A DNA stretch of 64,000 nt from Bacteroidaceae bacterium (GCA_024688885.1 JAILDV010000017.1:47108-111107), one strand, 5' to 3'. Shown: positions 27,835 to 36,896, counted from the first letter of the stretch. Translations and numbers: made by a program. Notes: generated by a model from the letters alone, not told the origin.

Positions 27835-29144
27835 AGCGCTGCAATTTTTATGAGTTCATCAATTTCAACCTTATTTCGCTTCTCGGTCACGGCGAAAAGC
27901 AGACCACCATCGAGTTTCACACCACCCAAGAAACCAGCATCAATAAAACGCTGGTAGAGGGCATCCACATCTCCGTCATACTTCACATAGAATTCATTGA
28001 AGAACGGTTTGTCATATGCCAGATGGAAACGTCCCGTCTTCAGTAATTCGTCACAAAGATAATGAGCACCGGCATAGGAGAGCTGAGCAGCCTCTTTCAC
28101 GCCCTGCTTACCCATCAGTGATAGATAAACCGTCACCCACAGTGCCATCAGACTCTGGTTACTGCAGATGTTGGAAGTGGCTTTTTGTCTGCGGATATGC
28201 TGTTCACGAGCCTGCAATGTAAGCACAAAAGCCCGTTGCTCACGGTTATCCTTGGTCATGCCGACAATACGTCCAGGCATCTTGCGGATAAGTTTCTCCG
28301 TGCAGCACATATAGCCCACATATGGACCACCAAACTGCATCGGGATGCCCAGGCTCTGACCATCACCCACAGCAATGTCTGCGCCCCATTCACCAGGAGT
28401 CTTCAACACAGCCAAGTCAGCAATGACACTGTCCATGATGAAGAGCGCCTTCTGTTCATGACAGGCATCGGCAAAGCCCGTGAAATCCTCCACGATGCCA
28501 TACACGTTAGGCTGCTGCACCATCACACCAGCCACACCACCTTGAGCTAATTTCACCTTCAGCTCATTGAGGTCAGTCACACCATCATTCATGGCGATAG
28601 TGTCAAGTTCGATGCCATGATGCAAGGCATAAGTGTCAAGCACCTCACGTGTGCGAGGATTCATGCCACCAGACACCAGCACCTTATTCACCTTCTTCCC
28701 GGCAGCCACAGCCATCATCATTGCCTCAGCAGCAGCCGTCGTGCCGTCATACATTGAGGCATTAGAGATGTCCATACCAGTCAGTTCAGCCATCATGCTC
28801 TGAAACTCAAAAATGTAGTGCAAGGTTCCCTGCGAGATTTCTGCCTGATAAGGTGTATAGGATGTAAGGAACTCAGAGCGCTGCAACAGGCTCGGAATGA
28901 CAGAAGGATTCGTATGGTCATAAACGCCATAGCCCGCAAAACAAATCAGTTGCTTATTCTGCGCACCCAGCATATCGAACACATGGCGCACACCTTCTTC
29001 GGTTGATGCCGAATCAATCTGATAATCGCCCTTGAAACGGATGTTCTCCGGTATCTGGGCATAGAGTTCGTCGAAGTTCTTCACCCCCACTCGCTCCATC
29101 ATCACCTTCAGGTCATCCTCCGTATGCGGAAAATATTTAAACAT
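27831..29144 (-). CDS. gcvPA: Glycine dehydrogenase (decarboxylating), subunit 1
   Basis: N-terminal half of P-protein, non-PLP-binding partner of GcvPB. The 437 residues begin MFKYFPHTEDDLKVMMERVG and contain the family segments YTPYQAEISQGTLHYIFEFQ, SMYDGTTAAAEA and GRIVGMTKDNREQRAF. It lies 29 bases after gcvH and overlaps gcvPB by four bases. Full-length for the split type. Confidence 0.96.
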   Translation of the reverse strand: MFKYFPHTEDDLKVMMERVGVKNFDELYAQIPENIRFKGDYQIDSASTEEGVRHVFDMLGAQNKQLICFAGYGVYDHTNPSVIPSLLQRSEFLTSYTPYQAEISQGTLHYIFEFQSMMAELTGMDISNASMYDGTTAAAEAMMMAVAAGKKVNKVLVSGGMNPRTREVLDTYALHHGIELDTIAMNDGVTDLNELKVKLAQGGVAGVMVQQPNVYGIVEDFTGFADACHEQKALFIMDSVIADLAVLKTPGEWGADIAVGDGQSLGIPMQFGGPYVGYMCCTEKLIRKMPGRIVGMTKDNREQRAFVLTLQAREQHIRRQKATSNICSNQSLMALWVTVYLSLMGKQGVKEAAQLSYAGAHYLCDELLKTGRFHLAYDKPFFNEFYVKYDGDVDALYQRFIDAGFLGGVKLDGGLLFAVTEKRNKVEIDELIKIAAL

Positions 29145-29173
29145 CTTAGAATTTAAGAGTTAAGAGTTATGAA

Positions 29174-29563
29174 TTAGTGCGCTTCTTTTTCACAAAAAGC
29201 TTCGTATGCAGCAGCATCCATCAGGTTTTCAAGTTCTGATTCGTCACTCATTTCCACCTTGATGATCCAGTTTGCATAAGCATCCTGATTGATGAGTTCA
29301 GGAGTATCTTCCAAAGCTTCATTCACCTCCACCACTGTGCCGCTGACGGGTGAGTTCAAGTCGCTGGCAGCCTTCACGCTTTCCACAGCGCCAAACTCTG
29401 CGCCAGCTTCCACCTCGTCATCTACATCGGGCATATCCACATAGACCACATTACCCAATGCATGCTGTGCATAATCAGTGATACCAATGATACCGATGTT
29501 GCCTTCCACTTTCAAATACTCATGTGACTCAGAATAATAGAGTCCTTCAATTACTTTTGCCAT
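29174..29563 (-). CDS. gcvH: Glycine cleavage system H protein
   Basis: Lipoyl carrier that shuttles the aminomethyl group between P-, T- and L-proteins. The 129 residues give the standard length. The lipoylated Lys lies in FGAVESVKAASDLNSPVSG (about residue 64). The start YSESHEYLKVEGNIGIIGIT is typical. Lipoate probably comes from the ligase gene two places upstream in the same operon. Confidence 0.97.
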   Translation of the reverse strand: MAKVIEGLYYSESHEYLKVEGNIGIIGITDYAQHALGNVVYVDMPDVDDEVEAGAEFGAVESVKAASDLNSPVSGTVVEVNEALEDTPELINQDAYANWIIKVEMSDESELENLMDAAAYEAFCEKEAH

Positions 29564-29587
29564 AATTCAATATTTTTATTTGTTTTT

Positions 29588-30679
29588 TTATTTCTTGTAA
29601 CGCTTCTCATAAAAAAGTTTCTTCACCACTTTCCCTGCAAAGGTCTTCTTGCGGATTTGAATCTCCACTTCAGTGCCCAATGCAGCATACTGGCTGTCAA
29701 TCAGTGCCATGCACACACTCTTGTCAGTCGAAAGTGTGTGGTAACCCGTCGTCACCTCACCAATTGCTTGTCCGTCTTTCAGCACCGTATAACCGTGACG
29801 TGGAATGGCCTTGTCCGCCAATTCAATGCCCACCAGTTTCTTCGCCACACCCTCCGTTTTCTGTTTCAGCAAGGCATCGCGACCAATGAAGTCCTTGTCC
29901 AGTTTCACAAACATCGACAAGCCCGCCATGACGGGAGATATCTCCTCTGTAAGTTCATCGCCATAAAGTGGAAGTCCAGCCTCAAAGCGCAGTGTGTCAC
30001 GGCATCCCAAACCACAAGGTTGCACACCGGCGGCAATGAGTTTGTCCCAACACTCACGGATATACTCAGGGGTAGCATACACTTCAAAACCATCCTCACC
30101 CGTATAGCCGGTGCGCGATACAATCACGTCACCCACCGTCTTGACCGTGTAGAACGTCAATTCGCTGCAAGGAATGCCCAGCACCGATTCCATCACATCT
30201 TCCGATTCTGGTCCCTGCACAGCAATCTGACCATAGAATTCTGAGCGATTCTGCAAGTCGATGTCAAAACCCATCGCATGCTGCTGCATCCAAGCCCAGT
30301 CCTTGTCGATGTTGGCGGCATTGATGACAAGGAAGAAATCATTCTCCCCCATCTTGTACACCAGCAGGTCATCCACTGTTCCACCATTCTCATAGCACAT
30401 CATTCCATAATAAATCTTCCCCACAGGAGCACCCGCAATGTCGTTCGTGAAGATATGCTGCACATAACGCTCTGCATCCTTGCCACGAACTGTCACCTCA
30501 CCCATATGGGACACATCAAAGAGTCCCACCTTTCCACGCACTGCCTGATGCTCCACTGCAATGCCCGCATACTGGATAGGCATCTCAAAACCACCAAAGG
30601 GAGACATCAATGCCCCCAATTCCACGTGCTTGTCAAACAGACAAGTCCGTTTGTCCTTCTTTTCCAAATTTTCTTCCAT
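29588..30679 (-). CDS. gcvT: Glycine cleavage system T protein (aminomethyltransferase)
   Basis: Transfers the aminomethyl carbon from GcvH to tetrahydrofolate and releases ammonia. Seen: GALMSPFGGFEMPIQYAGI at the N-terminus, LFDVSHMGEV, the folate-binding QNRSEFYGQIAVQGPES region, SRTGYTGEDGFEVY and CGLGCRDTLRFEAGLPLYG, all family-specific. The first in-frame start (30685) is TTG; the ATG at 30679 is preferred, giving 363 residues. It precedes gcvH by 24 bases. Confidence 0.96.
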   Translation of the reverse strand: MEENLEKKDKRTCLFDKHVELGALMSPFGGFEMPIQYAGIAVEHQAVRGKVGLFDVSHMGEVTVRGKDAERYVQHIFTNDIAGAPVGKIYYGMMCYENGGTVDDLLVYKMGENDFFLVINAANIDKDWAWMQQHAMGFDIDLQNRSEFYGQIAVQGPESEDVMESVLGIPCSELTFYTVKTVGDVIVSRTGYTGEDGFEVYATPEYIRECWDKLIAAGVQPCGLGCRDTLRFEAGLPLYGDELTEEISPVMAGLSMFVKLDKDFIGRDALLKQKTEGVAKKLVGIELADKAIPRHGYTVLKDGQAIGEVTTGYHTLSTDKSVCMALIDSQYAALGTEVEIQIRKKTFAGKVVKKLFYEKRYKK

Positions 30680-30773
30680 CTTCAATATATCATTATTTCA
30701 TTTCTTTCCTGATTCTTAACTCATTTTCATCTCCTTATCTTTCATTCCCTCATTTCTTCATTCTTTCATTTTT

Positions 30774-31457
30774 TCAAAGATATTTCTCTTCCAACTTCTC
30801 AATCTCCACCACATCAGATGGAGTGAGCATTCTCTCCCCAACACAAAGTGTCGTCCTGATGAGCGACTTCACTTCTTCCAGACTCATATCCGTATAGTCT
30901 TTCAGCAGTGTGATGCGCTGACGAACACTCTCCACGCCCTTTCGTTGCAGCTTTTCCTTGCTTGGGGTAATGGCATGCAACATATTCTCCATCTCCGTAT
31001 CATACAAAAAAGTGCTATGCACAATATTTCTGCCAGGCAGATGATAGAACGCTGTTCCACACACCTTCCTGTCACCTATCATCACATCATTATGACTGGT
31101 GCAGGCAGCTTCCACGCCCATCCGTCGGAGCACCAACACCACCATGTTGAGAAACTTATTGAACGTGAAACCTACATTATCCCCGTCACACACATACGAC
31201 AGCATCACGTTCCCCTTATCAGCATACACACATCCACCCCCACTCTTACGACGAAACATCTGAATACCCTTCTCGTGGCAATAATCCACATTCACCTCAT
31301 TCTCCATCACCTGATTGCGACCAAAGATGACCGTCGGTGCCACCTGCCACATGAAGAAACACTCAGGTTCGTCCAACCGACGTGCCACCCACTCCTCCAT
31401 CGCCAAATAGAACGACAGACGACGCTCCTTCTCATCTGGCAAAGCGATATACTTCAT
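30774..31457 (-). CDS. lplA: Lipoate--protein ligase family protein, short form
   Basis: Attaches lipoate to carrier proteins, here most likely GcvH. The 227 residues hold the catalytic BPL/LplA domain: PTVIFGRNQVMENEVN, the lipoyl-AMP loop RRKSGGGCVYADKGNVMLSY, and the catalytic Lys in IGDRKVCGTAFYHLPGR. The E. coli-type C-terminal accessory domain is reduced to about 50 residues (DMSLEEVKSLIRTTL), so it may need a partner or act only as a transferase. It heads the glycine cleavage operon; 94 bases of repeat-like sequence separate it from gcvT. Symbol by family. Confidence 0.85.
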   Translation of the reverse strand: MKYIALPDEKERRLSFYLAMEEWVARRLDEPECFFMWQVAPTVIFGRNQVMENEVNVDYCHEKGIQMFRRKSGGGCVYADKGNVMLSYVCDGDNVGFTFNKFLNMVVLVLRRMGVEAACTSHNDVMIGDRKVCGTAFYHLPGRNIVHSTFLYDTEMENMLHAITPSKEKLQRKGVESVRQRITLLKDYTDMSLEEVKSLIRTTLCVGERMLTPSDVVEIEKLEEKYL

Positions 31458-31458
31458 C

Positions 31459-31490
31459 CGCTATCTCTAAACTCTAAACCCTAAACTCCA
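31459..31490. repeat. Heptamer repeat AGTTTAG upstream of lplA
   Basis: On the minus strand about three and a half units of AGTTTAG/GGTTTAG lie just before the lplA start. No TAnnTTTG promoter or glycine riboswitch-like sequence was found in this short 45-base spacer. Confidence 0.55.
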
Positions 31491-31502
31491 AGCCCTATAC
31501 GT

Positions 31503-31859
31503 TCAACTCTTTTTCTTCTTCCCCACAACACCTTTCACCCATCCACCGACAGCCTTCGCGCCACGCTTCGTCTTCCACACCGCCACCGTCTTCTGGTATT
31601 TCGCCTTCAAATTGTAATACTTCTCCAGCTGAATCTGCGTCATCTGCTTCTTCACACCCTTATATTCCTTCGTGAATTCCTTATAGACCAACTTGACCGA
31701 GTCCATCGTTTCGGGCTTCAGTTCCCCACTATTGAGGGCAGCCACTCCATCCACGAAAAGTTCGTACTTGTTAATGAAATCACTGGCAGGGTCTGCCATC
31801 ATTACCGACACACCCAGCATGGCAGCCACGCAGCATGTAAAAAGTCTTTTAATCATCAT
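31503..31859 (-). CDS. Small exported basic protein, unknown
   Basis: A 118-residue protein with a signal peptide (MMIKRLFTCCVAAMLGVSVMMA) and a mature region of about 95 residues predicted helical (FINKYELFVDGVAALNSGEL, then YKEFTKEYKGVKKQMTQIQL) with a Lys-rich end (GVVGKKKKS). No domain is recognised with certainty. Two ATG codons start it; either is possible. It follows the small peptide gene by 81 bases including a hairpin, on the same strand as the C10 peptidase. Confidence 0.7.
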   Translation of the reverse strand: MMIKRLFTCCVAAMLGVSVMMADPASDFINKYELFVDGVAALNSGELKPETMDSVKLVYKEFTKEYKGVKKQMTQIQLEKYYNLKAKYQKTVAVWKTKRGAKAVGGWVKGVVGKKKKS

Positions 31860-31881
31860 TTTCTATTTTTGTTGTTTGTTG

Positions 31882-31918
31882 AAGGAAGCCGACATGTTCT
31901 CGCATGCCGGCTTTCCTT
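31882..31918. terminator. Hairpin between the small peptide gene and the exported basic protein gene
   Basis: GGAAGCCGACATG and CATGCCGGCTTTCC form a stem with a short loop. The T-rich tail is clearer on the plus strand; on the minus strand, where the gene lies, the tail is weak, so it may attenuate rather than end transcription. Confidence 0.5.
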
Positions 31919-31940
31919 TCCATATCATCGCGTTATCGTT

Positions 31941-32147
31941 TTACCACAAGAGACCGTTAATCTCGGAGTCAAAGTCCACCAAATCCTCAATCTCTTCGTC
32001 GAACGGATTAGCCTTAATGACACCGCCACCTCCAATACCAGGGAATCCGCCTGGTACTGATGAAGGCAGTGGAGATGCTGCAATCATTGACTGAGTTGCA
32101 ACCGAAACGATGTCCAATTCTGGCTTAATATATTCTTTTCTTTTCAT
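31941..32147 (-). CDS. 68-residue KxYxxP-type small peptide beside a C10 peptidase
   Basis: Starts MKRKEYIKPELDIVSVATQ, then a small-residue stretch (SMIAASPLPSSVPGG, FPGIGGGGVIK) and an acidic end (FDEEIEDLVDFDSEINGLLW). The start at 32147 is chosen over a longer frame that would overlap the peptidase gene; it lies 13 bases after the peptidase stop. I recall many short Prevotella and Bacteroides ORFs opening MKKxYxxP with a following MLA/MIA-S stretch, function unknown. The leader-like N-terminus and Gly/Pro-rich core would fit a secreted or processed peptide, but there is no standard signal peptide and this is inference. Confidence 0.65.
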   Translation of the reverse strand: MKRKEYIKPELDIVSVATQSMIAASPLPSSVPGGFPGIGGGGVIKANPFDEEIEDLVDFDSEINGLLW

Positions 32148-32160
32148 TGTTCTGTCTGAT

Positions 32161-35100
32161 TTACTTGATTGCAACTTTTTTACCATTGTAGATATAGATG
32201 CCCTTCTCAGTAGGCTTGCCATCCAGCTTCACACCTTGCAGCGTGTACCAGTTGTCATCGTCCACTGTCACTTGTTCAGCACCAACAGACTGAATGCCTG
32301 TAGCCTCGCTATTGTCGGCAAAGCCGATTGTAAGAACAGCACCCAACCAGTCACGAGTAGTAGGATAGAAATATGCCTGGAATGCTGGCACAGTACCTGT
32401 AGTCTTGCCGAACTCAGTTCCTGCTGCGTTCAATACGTAACATTGGCTGACATCCGTCTTCTGTACATCACCAGAGAAGATGAAGTGAGAACCACTTGTT
32501 GCACCCTTGGCATCTGCCTTGATGAGAGCATTCTCACCCTCGAAGGTGATGGGCACGTTTGTAAGCTGATTTTCCGTACCCCATGAAGAATTTGGCATAT
32601 TAATGAGGTATGGCATATAAGCCTTGACAGCATCGGTATAGGTAAAGTCAACGCTGGTCTTGTCATCACTATCAAATGCAAAGAGCCAGAAGTTCTTTCC
32701 TGTGTCAGAAGCACTCTTGAACCAGTCGATAACATCTGTACCTTTCTTCTTCACAGCCGTCACATCAAATGGCAATATAATCGTATTCCATCCACCACCT
32801 GTTTTATTGGCACCAGTCGTAAAGGTACGTGTGTAGCTAATCTTTGTAGCAGTGAAGTTAATTGGAGTATAGAAATCATAGCCATCCTTCAGCACAATGT
32901 TGGCAGCTGTTGCACCCTTCACCACATTGTTGGAAATGCCTGCAGGGATGGCAGCTGACTCATCCAACAGATAGAGGCAATTAGGATTGCTGTTAGGAAC
33001 AACGGAAGTCACAACAGACTGACCACGAAGGTCAACCACTGCAACATCAGCAGGAACGGTGAAGTCTGCAACCGCCAACTTTAACGTTTCTTTTCCATCA
33101 GCATCAAGAACTATGACAGCAGGCTTTGCGATATATTTTTTATCTGTTGTATATACTGAGACCTCAGAACCACCATGTTTGTATTTCACTTCCGCACCAT
33201 ATTCCTTATCCATCTCCACATCATATTCAAAATTAATATCGACAGAAGAATGAGCTGGCACTGTTACATTCTTCCATATCCATGAACTCTTGTCATATAC
33301 ACCCTCATATAAATGGCGAACCAATGTGATGTCACCTGTATAATTGCCGTCGGTGTTGTTAGTGGCAGTCACCACACCAATCAGTTTATTGCCAAGAATC
33401 TTATCATCATCCACATTCAGCTTCGTAGAGAACGTAAGTTCAGGAGCATCAGTGCCTGTCACTCCAGCCACCACATTCAAACTACCAGACCAGATTTCTC
33501 CCGTACCATCTATGTTCATTGCAATCTTCATTGTCTTAACTGCAGCCTCACCGTCATACTTGAATGCAAAGGAAGCAACAGTCTTCTTTCCAGCTTCCAC
33601 GCTGACACCATTACCAGAAACGGGGTCAGAACTACCACTCAAGAACAGGTAAAGGTTACTATTGAAATTTGAACCATTGTTCGTAATTGTAGCAGTGATT
33701 GTCGTAACTTCACCCTTCACACAATCCAAAGGAGACACATCTGATACAGCCAGATTGACTGTATAAGTAACAGCACTGATGCTCACATCTATAGCATGCG
33801 CTTCCAACTTCAGATAATAGTCCTCTGTACCGAAACACTTCAGCCATTCAGTTTCACCCTTAAAGCGGCTCACAGGCTTGACTGTATAGGTCTTTCCATC
33901 TTCAAGACCTGACAAATCAAACGTTGAGCTGAGGTTTAGTGAATTCCATCCACTGTTAACATTTAATCCTGTAACTTGAGGAATAGGCGTCGTCTGAGAC
34001 TGAATCAATTCATCATTTTCATCAAACAGGCCTAAACCTATCTGGAAGTCATATTGAGCTTTTAACTTATTGAAAATCCTAAAAGCACCGGAAACAGTCT
34101 GTGTTGTTTTGTCCAATGTTGCACTACCTGTATATGAAACACCTGAAACAGTCAAACGTCCCAGTTCTACTTCAGCAGGAACAGAACCCACAGGTTTTTC
34201 AAGTCCAATCAGTGCATCCTGTTTCATCGTATAGCCATCACTGGAAGAACCAGCACCGATACCTGTCTCATGTGGATTTGCGACATTCAGCAGATAATAG
34301 CCATTGCCAGTACCACCCCAACCCCAGTTGATGTGGAAATAACCATCCGCATCGTAACCATCGCAGATGAAGGCATGACCACCACCTGTTGACTGGCCAG
34401 TTATGATCGTAGGGCGTTTTTCCACTAATTCCTGATAGATGAGGTTTTCCCATTCTACTGTAGTATATTTAGTACGCTTGCAGAGTTTCACACGCTCATC
34501 AAAACCGAAATAAGTTTTCAAAGGTTCCACGATGTCCGAAGAGGCAGAAGAACCGCCATTTAATTCATCAGCATAATCCATATTAATGGCGGCACCGCAA
34601 TACTGCATCAGCTTTGCCACTGCTTGAGCTTTGGCATCAGAAGCAGCTTTCTCTTTTCCCGTGTAGGTCAGTTGCATCTTATCCCAATCGAAGTTAGAGG
34701 CGGGGCAAGCGTCCACCTGCACATAACTACCACTCCAATTGGTAAAACATTCATATGCAGCAACATCAGCTTTAGTTCCTGTTGGAAAACCGTCTTTCTG
34801 ATGATGATAATAAAGTAACTGCGCCAAAGCAGTAGCCATACAACCCGTCACACATTTTGTAGAAGAAACGAAATTGGGGCAATAGTAATTATATGGATTG
34901 CTTTGATTCCACTTCGTCTGAATCAGCGGGGCAATCGCAGCCTTCACACCTGCAGGCGCCTTTCTCACCTTGCTTGCAGAAGCCGTTGCTTCACCTTGTT
35001 TCTCCATCCAAGCAATCTGGTTGGTGTATTCCTGAAGCCATTCCTTCATGTTGTCGGGAATGTTCTGAGCGTCGAACGCACCCTCGTCGGTGTAACCGAT

Positions 35101-35361
35101 GATGTCAGGTGTGAGGTCAGAACCGCTCACGATAACAAAACCATTACTTGCACCAATGTTAAACACGTGATAGGCATCGCCAGACGATGCCAACGACAAA
35201 TCCTGCAGACGGCGAGGCGCCTTAGCCACACCTGCCCTCTGACTGACAGTTCCATTCAAAAATGCCAGCGCTTTCGCCTTCGCTTCTTCCTTGCCGACTG
35301 GCCCTGCGAAAAGGGAGGTGGTCAGCAACAAGCCAAGGATGAGAAGTAGAGATTTCTTCAT
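32161..35361 (-). CDS. C10 family (streptopain-like) cysteine peptidase with long C-terminal domains
   Basis: Secreted protease. From ATG 35361 (signal MKKSLLLILGLLLTTSLFA) the 1066 residues show a Spi/propeptide domain (about 20-115; VGKEEAKAKALAFLNG, GFVIVSGSDLTPDIIGY), the C10 catalytic domain (about 140-385) with Cys in TKCVTGCMATALAQLLYY (about 174) and His in GGGHAFICDGYDADGYFHIN (about 330) followed by WGWGG, then several beta-rich repeat domains. The C-terminus (WYTLQGVKLDGKPTEKGIY, ending KKVAIK) resembles the sorting-type tail common in Prevotella secreted proteins, possibly for type IX secretion. It lies between the Sel1-repeat gene and the small peptide gene, probably one transcript. 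Confidence 0.92.
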   Translation of the reverse strand: MKKSLLLILGLLLTTSLFAGPVGKEEAKAKALAFLNGTVSQRAGVAKAPRRLQDLSLASSGDAYHVFNIGASNGFVIVSGSDLTPDIIGYTDEGAFDAQNIPDNMKEWLQEYTNQIAWMEKQGEATASASKVRKAPAGVKAAIAPLIQTKWNQSNPYNYYCPNFVSSTKCVTGCMATALAQLLYYHHQKDGFPTGTKADVAAYECFTNWSGSYVQVDACPASNFDWDKMQLTYTGKEKAASDAKAQAVAKLMQYCGAAINMDYADELNGGSSASSDIVEPLKTYFGFDERVKLCKRTKYTTVEWENLIYQELVEKRPTIITGQSTGGGHAFICDGYDADGYFHINWGWGGTGNGYYLLNVANPHETGIGAGSSSDGYTMKQDALIGLEKPVGSVPAEVELGRLTVSGVSYTGSATLDKTTQTVSGAFRIFNKLKAQYDFQIGLGLFDENDELIQSQTTPIPQVTGLNVNSGWNSLNLSSTFDLSGLEDGKTYTVKPVSRFKGETEWLKCFGTEDYYLKLEAHAIDVSISAVTYTVNLAVSDVSPLDCVKGEVTTITATITNNGSNFNSNLYLFLSGSSDPVSGNGVSVEAGKKTVASFAFKYDGEAAVKTMKIAMNIDGTGEIWSGSLNVVAGVTGTDAPELTFSTKLNVDDDKILGNKLIGVVTATNNTDGNYTGDITLVRHLYEGVYDKSSWIWKNVTVPAHSSVDINFEYDVEMDKEYGAEVKYKHGGSEVSVYTTDKKYIAKPAVIVLDADGKETLKLAVADFTVPADVAVVDLRGQSVVTSVVPNSNPNCLYLLDESAAIPAGISNNVVKGATAANIVLKDGYDFYTPINFTATKISYTRTFTTGANKTGGGWNTIILPFDVTAVKKKGTDVIDWFKSASDTGKNFWLFAFDSDDKTSVDFTYTDAVKAYMPYLINMPNSSWGTENQLTNVPITFEGENALIKADAKGATSGSHFIFSGDVQKTDVSQCYVLNAAGTEFGKTTGTVPAFQAYFYPTTRDWLGAVLTIGFADNSEATGIQSVGAEQVTVDDDNWYTLQGVKLDGKPTEKGIYIYNGKKVAIK

Positions 35362-35447
35362 GTTAGTAATAAAAAAGTTATACAATTGTTTCTGTTAGTT
35401 TCTTCGGTTTTTTCTTCGAGGAAAAACGACCATCACTCACTGCCCAC

Positions 35448-35897
35448 TCATTTCTCTGCAGGAGCAGTATCAAGGTTCTTATACTTTGCTGCCCAGAACT
35501 GTGCCTTCTCAAGGTCTTTCGGAACGAGTTTCCCCTGCAAGTAGATGGAGGCAAGGTTGAACTGCGCATCCTTATGTCCCTGAAGCCCAGCCTTCGTAAG
35601 CCATTCGATGCCCTTTTCAGTGTCTTGCACCACCTTCTTACCCTCAATGCAAAGGAGTCCGAGCAAATACTGAGCCTCTGCATGTCCGGCATCAGCAGAC
35701 AGCACATAATAAGTCAGAGCCTTGTCTATTTCCTTTGCCTTCCAATACTTGTTTCCCTTCTCGTAGTTCTCCTCAGCCTCCTTCTTCACAGCTTCTTGGT
35801 CGAACACTACAGCGACAGTATCCGTTTGTTCCTGAGCCGCCACACCCATCGTCATGCACACAGCAGCGACAAGCACTAATATTCTGTTTTTCATCAT
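35448..35897 (-). CDS. Exported Sel1-repeat protein
   Basis: A 149-residue protein with a signal peptide (MMKNRILVLVAAVCMTMGVAAQ), an acidic helix, and three Sel1-like repeats (ALTYYVLSADAGHAEAQYLL, KGIEWLTKAGLQGHKDAQFN, EKAQFWAAKYKNL). Sel1 repeats usually mediate protein contacts. I start at 35897 because the signal peptide begins there and a full promoter lies at 35938-35969; a longer frame from 36137 would run through that promoter. It is 86 bases before the C10 peptidase on the same strand. Confidence 0.82.
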   Translation of the reverse strand: MMKNRILVLVAAVCMTMGVAAQEQTDTVAVVFDQEAVKKEAEENYEKGNKYWKAKEIDKALTYYVLSADAGHAEAQYLLGLLCIEGKKVVQDTEKGIEWLTKAGLQGHKDAQFNLASIYLQGKLVPKDLEKAQFWAAKYKNLDTAPAEK

Positions 35898-35937
35898 GAT
35901 TTTCCTTTTTATGATGTTAATAAATAAATGCGTGTTG

Positions 35938-35969
35938 CAAAGATAGCACAATTTGCAGACACGAACAAA
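35938..35969 (-). promoter_or_regulatory. Promoter of the Sel1 / C10 peptidase cluster
   Basis: On the minus strand TTTG at 35969-35966, exactly 20 bases, TATCTTTG at 35945-35938. A good match to the Bacteroidetes consensus, 41 bases before the Sel1 gene. Confidence 0.8.
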
Positions 35970-36130
35970 ACAAACCCCACTTTTTTTGCAATAGCTCGAA
36001 AAAAATGCCACTTCACAGAAATTCTGTTGTACGAGAGTACAAAAATGAAATCCTTGCAAAATGCAAACATTGTCGCCAAATCTTGCACATTGCAAAAGAT
36101 TTATTTCCACAATGCTCGGACTTGCGTAAA

Positions 36131-36175
36131 AAAGCATAGCCCGTACAACACTCTCGTTGCACGGGCTATCTTTTC
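36131..36175. terminator. Terminator after the lipoprotein-like gene
   Basis: ATAGCCCGT(A)CAAC and GTTG(C)ACGGGCTAT form a 13-pair stem with one mismatch; both flanks carry A/T runs. It lies 17 bases beyond the stop of the gene at 36192. Confidence 0.85.
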
Positions 36176-36191
36176 ATATATATATCCCTGC

Positions 36192-36896
36192 TTATTTGAA
36201 TTTCAAGGTGTCGATGAGAGCGTCGGTGAATTGGTGGATTTCGTAGCGAGGCTCTGTCATGTAGATGGTCTGTGTCTGGGAACTGTAGTAGCGCACATGG
36301 AATTTTTCGCCACGGTAGTTCATGTCGTAGGCAGAAACGAGCCAGATGTGATTGCCATCTTTAATTGTCTGGTAGCTTTCCACGCCGCAGCATTCGTCGC
36401 CCATGAACATAGCCAATTCGTCGTCGGGTGACGGGGTGAAAGGCTGATTTGGAGGCACGACAAGATAATAGGCAGACATGGGGCGCAAGGTGTAGATGAA
36501 GAGCTCGTCATCTCCAATGGTGTAGTCCTTCACGCTGAAGGCATCCTTGGCGACGTAGGTCTGGTTGGCCTTCGCGTTGTAGTATTGCAGTTCCACTGAA
36601 TCGTCTTCACTTCCGAAGGGGATGTAGAGCATGAAGCAATACAGCGATTCCTCAACGTCGGGAATTTTGTAGAGGGTTGGTGTGCAGATTTCGCGCACCT
36701 CTCCATCCACAATGGCTGCCATGCGGTCGTCGGGCTTCACAGTGACGTCGAAATCTTCAGACACGAAGACGATGGCAGTCATGTTATCCTCGTAGTCGTA
36801 GAAGTTGACTTCGTCCCATTCGGGTTTGCCCTGTATGTCACCCGGAGGGATGGTGTTGGTTTCGAAGGTCCAGTTGGGAGCCTCCCCCACTTTCAC
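36192..36896 (-). CDS. Lipoprotein-like protein with a disrupted 5' end (possible pseudogene)
   Basis: The frame gives 234 residues from a GTG at 36896 (VKVGEAPNWTFETNTIPPGD ... ending DALIDTLKFK), with no signal peptide. Upstream the same frame continues for 21 more codons reading SSSDDDDTKSTDQGGSSPTH, a classic linker that follows the lipidated Cys of Bacteroidetes lipoproteins, and then hits TAA at 36960. No start lies in those codons. In another frame an ATG near 36997 reads MPSFSLKKWLTCIK. This looks like a lipoprotein gene whose signal peptide was lost or shifted by a small indel. The body is intact and no domain is recognised. Confidence 0.55.
   Translation of the reverse strand: MKVGEAPNWTFETNTIPPGDIQGKPEWDEVNFYDYEDNMTAIVFVSEDFDVTVKPDDRMAAIVDGEVREICTPTLYKIPDVEESLYCFMLYIPFGSEDDSVELQYYNAKANQTYVAKDAFSVKDYTIGDDELFIYTLRPMSAYYLVVPPNQPFTPSPDDELAMFMGDECCGVESYQTIKDGNHIWLVSAYDMNYRGEKFHVRYYSSQTQTIYMTEPRYEIHQFTDALIDTLKFK

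Noticed and set aside
31458..31502. Glycine riboswitch before the glycine cleavage operon
   Set aside because: The spacer is only 45 bases of heptamer repeat, and the 94 bases before gcvT are low-complexity; neither can hold an aptamer.
35898..36137. N-terminal extension of the Sel1 gene
   Set aside because: The added residues are Cys/Phe-rich and the stretch contains a full promoter (35938-35969) followed by a start with a signal peptide at 35897.
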